DNA from: Calditrichia bacterium
GTDB taxonomy: Bacteria; Calditrichota; Calditrichia; Calditrichales; Calditrichaceae
Assembly (NCBI GenBank): GCA_027039465.1
Contig: JALWEA010000017.1
Coordinates: 1-18,499 of the forward strand
Direction: 5' to 3'
Length of the DNA: 18,499 bases
The notes beneath the pieces are model-generated. The model saw only the letters and a program-made list of their open reading frames with translations, made no database searches and was not told the origin of the DNA. The position numbers were made by a program, and so were the translations under genes. This document shows, one piece after another, positions 15,399 through 18,499 of this stretch. Every line of letters begins with the position of its first letter. Within the stretch, counting starts at the first letter, position 1.

Positions 15399-15779
15399 AT
15401 GGAAAAAAGAATTTTAATGATCGATGACGATCCTCACATGCATCGTATTGTCGGGATTTATCTGAAAAATAAGCCTTACGAGCTTGTTAATGTCCACAGC
15501 GCCAGGATGGCTTTGCACAAATTGGACGAGCAGCCTTTTGATTTAATTCTATCGGACATTCAAATGCCAGGGATGGATGGTATTGAACTGATCAAGATGA
15601 TTAAGGCCAAATATCCGGATCTGCCGATAATCGTACTTTCCGCTTTTGATTCCGAGCGCTTCAGGGAAGAATTTGCTTCGTTTGCCGATTTGTCTATTCT
15701 GGCCAAGCCTTTCGATCAAAAAACGTTGTCGCAATTGATCGAACGCTATATGGGAGAAGCTGAAAACGAAGGCGATTAA
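15399..15779 (+). CDS. Stand-alone CheY-like receiver domain protein
   Basis: The 126-residue protein is a single REC domain with no output domain. The acidic pocket is Asp9-Asp10-Asp11 (ILMIDDDPH), the phospho-acceptor is Asp53 (LILSDIQMPGMDG), the switch serine is Ser81 (IIVLSAFD) and the conserved lysine is Lys103 (ILAKPFD). AAGGAT precedes the ATG at good spacing. No histidine kinase is adjacent, so its partner is elsewhere. It follows maf by 21 bp and precedes a CorC-type gene by 49 bp. Its role, such as phosphotransfer or protein-protein signalling, cannot be told. Confidence 0.92.
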   Translation: MEKRILMIDDDPHMHRIVGIYLKNKPYELVNVHSARMALHKLDEQPFDLILSDIQMPGMDGIELIKMIKAKYPDLPIIVLSAFDSERFREEFASFADLSILAKPFDQKTLSQLIERYMGEAENEGD

Positions 15780-15828
15780 AACACGGATCTGAATTTCATT
15801 AGCATAAATTTTCGGAACTACCTTTGCC

Positions 15829-17040
15829 ATGCTTGATATAAGTTTAGCTCTTTTGGGAATTTTGTTGTCAGCGATTTTTGCCGGTGCGGAAGCCGCCTAT
15901 ACGATATTCAATAAACTGCGCCTTGAAATCTGGAAGAAACAAAAGGTCGCCTTGCTAAAGCCTTTGCTTTTTTTTCAAAATCGCCCCGAAGATTTTTTTT
16001 CGACCATCCTTTTCGGAAACAATGTTTCCAATATTTTGACCACTACCTTTGCCACGGTGTTTTTAATTCGTTTTATGGGAAAGGGAACGTCGTGGTTAAT
16101 AATTACATTCTCTATATTGCTTTTTGGTGAAATTATCCCCAAATCCCTTTTTCGCTCCCTGGTCAATAGCGTTATTCGTCCGGTCTTATTTATCGTGTAC
16201 ATTTTTTATTGGCTCTTAAGCCCGTTTATTTGGTTTTTAAATCTTTTGGTCGATTTGACGCTATCTCTTTTTAAAATTCAACACGAGAGCACCCATTATT
16301 TCTTTTCCCGCGACGAACTTGAATTGTTGCTAAAGGAAGGTTTGGGGGGCGAAGAAAAAGAAAATCCCGAATTGAAATATATTGACAAGATTCTCGATTT
16401 TGGCAGTATTAAAGTGCGCGAAGCCATGACGCCGCGAACGGAATTGATTGCCGCTCCCGAATCCGTTGAAATTGAAGAATTAAAAGAATTGTTCATTAAA
16501 CACAGCGTCATGCACATTCCCATTTATCGAAAGGACTTGGATGATATCAAAGGTATTGCATTTTTGTACGATCTTTTCGATAATCCCGTTTCGGTCAATG
16601 ATATTATCAAACCGCTGGAAATGGTACCGGAAAATATAAGTTGTGCCCAGTTAATGAAAGAGTTTAAAAAGAAAAACATTTCGGTCGCTTTGGTTGTGGA
16701 TGAATATGGGGGTACGGCCGGTCTGGTAACCATGGATGATTTGATCGATACCATGTTCGGAGATTTTCCCGAAGCTTTTGATAAAGTTCCGCAAATTCGG
16801 GCATTGAATAATCATACGTGGCTAATGGATGGCAATTTCCCTTTGGATGAGTTGGAAGACATTGTGGATTTAAAATTTCCCGAAGGTGATTACGAAACCA
16901 TTGCGGGGCTAATTTTACAGAAAGCAGGGCACATTCCGCAACAAAATGAAACCATACTTTTCGACGATTTTCGTGTGGTGGTTACACGCGTTGCCAAACA
17001 TAAAATTTTAGAGGTCAAACTAGTTAAGAATCTGCGTTAA
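15829..17040 (+). CDS. CNNM/CorC-family transporter with CBS pair
   Basis: The 403-residue protein has an N-terminal CNNM (DUF21) membrane domain (about 1-150, with NNVSNILTTTFATVF and LLFGEIIPKSLFRS). A CBS pair spans about 200-310 (VREAMTPRTELIAAP, then LVVDEYGGTAGLVTMDDL). A CorC_HlyC domain covers about 325-402. Members are inner-membrane proteins tied to magnesium or cobalt efflux; the older haemolysin label is misleading. No clear Shine-Dalgarno precedes the ATG. It is the last plus-strand gene of the operon-like run and converges on rpsTHX. Confidence 0.93.
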   Translation: MLDISLALLGILLSAIFAGAEAAYTIFNKLRLEIWKKQKVALLKPLLFFQNRPEDFFSTILFGNNVSNILTTTFATVFLIRFMGKGTSWLIITFSILLFGEIIPKSLFRSLVNSVIRPVLFIVYIFYWLLSPFIWFLNLLVDLTLSLFKIQHESTHYFFSRDELELLLKEGLGGEEKENPELKYIDKILDFGSIKVREAMTPRTELIAAPESVEIEELKELFIKHSVMHIPIYRKDLDDIKGIAFLYDLFDNPVSVNDIIKPLEMVPENISCAQLMKEFKKKNISVALVVDEYGGTAGLVTMDDLIDTMFGDFPEAFDKVPQIRALNNHTWLMDGNFPLDELEDIVDLKFPEGDYETIAGLILQKAGHIPQQNETILFDDFRVVVTRVAKHKILEVKLVKNLR

Positions 17041-17066
17041 TTTTGATTCGTTTTTTAAATAAAAAA

Positions 17067-17084
17067 GCCGTCGCATCGGACGGC
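17067..17084. terminator. Hairpin terminator between convergent genes
   Basis: GCCGTC (17067-17072) pairs with GACGGC (17079-17084) around a 6-nt loop. On the minus strand it is followed by TTTTTTATTT, fitting termination of the THX gene. The plus-strand tail (CTTTAAAC) is weaker but may also serve the gene ending at 17040. Confidence 0.75.
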
Positions 17085-17091
17085 CTTTAAA

Positions 17092-17190
17092 CTATTTCTC
17101 TTTTTTCTGATTCTTTTTCTTCGGACGACTTTTCCCGTAAGTCCCTCGAAAGATTTTGCCTCTTCTCGTCCGGCGATCTCCTTTTCCCAT
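17092..17190 (-). CDS. 30S ribosomal protein bTHX
   Basis: This very short gene encodes 32 residues beginning MGKGDRRTRRGKIFRGTYGK and ending in a Lys-rich tail. It matches the Thermus-type THX protein, which sits in the head of the 30S subunit and stabilises 16S rRNA. The basic, Arg/Lys-dominated composition and the GDRRTRRGKI core are diagnostic. A near-ideal GAAGGAGGT lies just upstream of the ATG on the minus strand, and a terminator follows the TAG stop. THX occurs in Thermus and in several diderm groups. Confidence 0.93.
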   Translation of the reverse strand: MGKGDRRTRRGKIFRGTYGKSRPKKKNQKKEK

Positions 17191-17438
17191 GGAACCTCCT
17201 TCTTTTTGCATTGGCTGTTAATTATGAACTGTTTGGAATTTATTAAATTCCTTTAAATTGTGCAAATCCGTGCTTTTAATGGATGTGTTTGATTGACAAA
17301 CAATAAAGATAGATGTGGTCAATAAATGTTCAAAAACTCCGTTTATGTGTGTTAAATTTTCCCCATGAACGGAAAAAATGTTCACGAAATTTTAAAAAGT
17401 GTTTTTGAAATGTACTGAAAAACCACTATTTGTACGAT
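17191..17438. other. Divergent intergenic region between bTHX and the zinc-ribbon gene
   Basis: No gene is seen. It holds a perfect 17-bp palindrome at 17235-17251 (GGAATTTA-T-TAAATTCC), which lies upstream of the minus-strand THX gene. It also holds two direct copies of AAATGTTCA at 17324-17332 and 17376-17384, 52 bp apart. The second copy overlaps an inverted pair TGAAC/GTTCA (17366-17384). These could be binding sites for a regulator; that is inference. Confidence 0.4.
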
Positions 17439-17453
17439 TGGCACGAATGTTGT
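17438..17453 (+). promoter_or_regulatory. Candidate sigma-54 promoter (-24/-12)
   Basis: TTGGCACG-AATG-TTGT matches the sigma-54 consensus TTGGCACG-N4-TTGC at every listed base except the final C (T here). The -24 and -12 spacing is exact. Transcription would begin near 17464, leaving a leader of about 27 nt with GGGAG ahead of the ATG at 17491. Confidence 0.6.
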
Positions 17454-17490
17454 CGTTACATCGGTAAAACAAATAAAACGGGAGAATAAA

Positions 17491-17709
17491 ATGTTATCGA
17501 AAATAAAAAAAGAAAGCCGCATCAAACCGGAAAATATTGTAACCGTTTGCGCTTGGTGTCATCGTGCACGCGTGGTTACCGATGACTTTAGAATTATTTG
17601 GACATCTCATTATTCCCTCTCCGAAAATCAAACCATTTCGCATACTATTTGTCCGTCTTGCAAAGAAAGCGTTATGGCGGAAAATGACGCGATGGTTGTC
17701 TTTGGCTAA
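17491..17709 (+). CDS. Small stand-alone zinc-ribbon protein
   Basis: The 72-residue protein has two CxxC knuckles: Cys20/Cys23 (VCAWCHRAR) and Cys54/Cys57 (SHTICPSCKES), with His51 just before the second. This matches the short cysteine module that I know mainly as a tail on PAS, receiver or kinase proteins (CxxCxxIR, then FSHGICPxC). Here it stands alone, without a sensor or output domain. GGGAG precedes the ATG at good spacing and a sigma-54-like promoter lies 38 bp upstream. Function is unknown; a zinc- or redox-responsive role in signalling is a guess. Confidence 0.75.
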   Translation: MLSKIKKESRIKPENIVTVCAWCHRARVVTDDFRIIWTSHYSLSENQTISHTICPSCKESVMAENDAMVVFG

Positions 17710-17792
17710 TGCCGCATTTTGTCCGCTCCGAGTTGCATCTTTCTTGCAAATTATTTACCCTTAGCTAAAATAATGCGGGAAGGGCAACGGAG

Positions 17793-18499
17793 ATGCGATT
17801 TTTATGGATTGTTTTTTTGTTAATCACTTTTTCAATAAATCAAAGTCAATCTCATACCGCACCCGATATTTCCGGTCATCTTCTTTTCTTCCGTTCGAAA
17901 CACACATTATTCCCCCATCCGAAGCGTCTCAACGGATACGATTATGCGAGGAAACATTACGGTTTTACCAATCACTACGATGACTCGACGGTCGCCGTAT
18001 TTGTCCCTTCAGGCTTTAAAGAAGGGGATCAAATTAATTTTGTTTTTTACTTTCATGGTTGGTGGAACAACGTGCGAAAATCTTTAAAAGAATTTAAACT
18101 ATTGCAGCAGTTCAATAGCAGCGAAAAGAATGCCATCTTGGTTTTTCCGGAAGGTGCCCGCAATGCCCCCGACTCATTCGGCGGCAAATTGGAGCAGAAA
18201 AATGAATTTAAGTGGTTGGTTAATGATGTTTTAATATTTCTGCAAGAGCAAAATTTTATCCGTACAAAAAAGGTTGGAACGATTGTATTGGCCGGTCATA
18301 GCGGTGCTTATCGGGTAATTTCCTTTATTTTGAATCGGGGTGGATTAACTGATCATATTAAAGAAGTCTATTTATTTGATGCCTTGTATGATCAAATTGA
18401 GAAATTTGCCCATTGGATTACGGTTTCCAAAGGTCGTTTTGTGGATATCATTACGCCAAATGGCGGGACATGGCAAAATAGCGAACGCTTATTCAACGA
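17793..18499 (+). CDS. Exported alpha/beta-hydrolase (3' end outside window)
   Basis: The first 235 residues are visible. A signal peptide (about 1-20, LWIVFLLITFSINQSQS) indicates export. The core has a hydrophobic strand leading to FYFHGWW (oxyanion-hole HG, about 88-89), NAILVFPEGARN, and the nucleophile elbow LAGHSGAYR with Ser170. A candidate acid is Asp197 (VYLFDALYD); the catalytic histidine would lie beyond the window. It resembles esterases or depolymerases of the alpha/beta-hydrolase fold, but the substrate is unknown. The start has AAGGG about 8 nt upstream. It lies 83 bp after the zinc-ribbon gene on the same strand. Confidence 0.8.
   Translation, partial: MRFLWIVFLLITFSINQSQSHTAPDISGHLLFFRSKHTLFPHPKRLNGYDYARKHYGFTNHYDDSTVAVFVPSGFKEGDQINFVFYFHGWWNNVRKSLKEFKLLQQFNSSEKNAILVFPEGARNAPDSFGGKLEQKNEFKWLVNDVLIFLQEQNFIRTKKVGTIVLAGHSGAYRVISFILNRGGLTDHIKEVYLFDALYDQIEKFAHWITVSKGRFVDIITPNGGTWQNSERLFN

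Noticed and set aside
17712..17778. Long-range stem CCGCATT/AATGCGG between the zinc-ribbon and hydrolase genes
   Set aside because: Seven pairs around a 53-nt loop can arise by chance and nothing else supports a function.

Overview
The window is ordinary-looking bacterial chromosome of moderate GC content (low-to-mid 40s % by eye). It is densely packed with housekeeping and envelope genes. A predicted outer-membrane beta-barrel, exported proteins, a TatA-type subunit, a periplasmic HtrA-type protease and a bTHX ribosomal protein point to a diderm (Gram-negative-type) bacterium. Several features would suit the FCB/Calditrichota neighbourhood: a FecR protein with an embedded thrombospondin type 3 calcium module, an archaeal-type UbiA prenyltransferase, a short Psd next to PssA, and tandem small transaldolases. 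That placement is inference with low confidence; nothing here fixes the taxon.

Layout. 1-3021 is on the minus strand: a HAD phosphatase cut by the window edge, a clean terminator, then a large FecR/TSP3/barrel envelope protein with its own promoter. 3022-3835 is a long non-coding gap holding three close hairpins and the first copy of a dispersed ~156-bp repeat. 3836-7192 (plus) carries truA, two tandem FSA/TalC-type transaldolases and an HtrA/Deg protease. 7193-7442 is a gap with five consecutive hairpins or palindromes. 7443-9099 is a phospholipid operon (psd, pssA, a DUF4321-like membrane protein). 9100-12643 has a structured leader, tatA, gatA, the second repeat copy, and gatB. 12648-17040 is a tight run: an ICMT/PEMT-like methyltransferase, an unknown exported protein, a UbiA prenyltransferase, Maf, a stand-alone receiver domain and a CorC/CNNM transporter. 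17092-17190 (minus) is the 32-residue ribosomal protein THX. 17191-17490 is a divergent regulatory gap with a 17-bp palindrome and a sigma-54-like promoter. That promoter serves a 72-residue zinc-ribbon protein, followed by an exported alpha/beta hydrolase cut by the window end.

How the genes fit together. psd and pssA are consecutive steps of phosphatidylethanolamine synthesis. The UbiA enzyme could make an isoprenoid ether lipid or a quinone. TatA, HtrA, FecR-barrel and CorC are envelope functions. GatA, GatB, TruA and THX serve translation. I see no defence system, CRISPR array, phage or transposase. The most unusual content is non-coding: the five-hairpin array, the two-copy repeat, the nested tatA leader and the sigma-54-like region. 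The tandem transaldolases and the FecR-TSP3-barrel protein also deserve attention.
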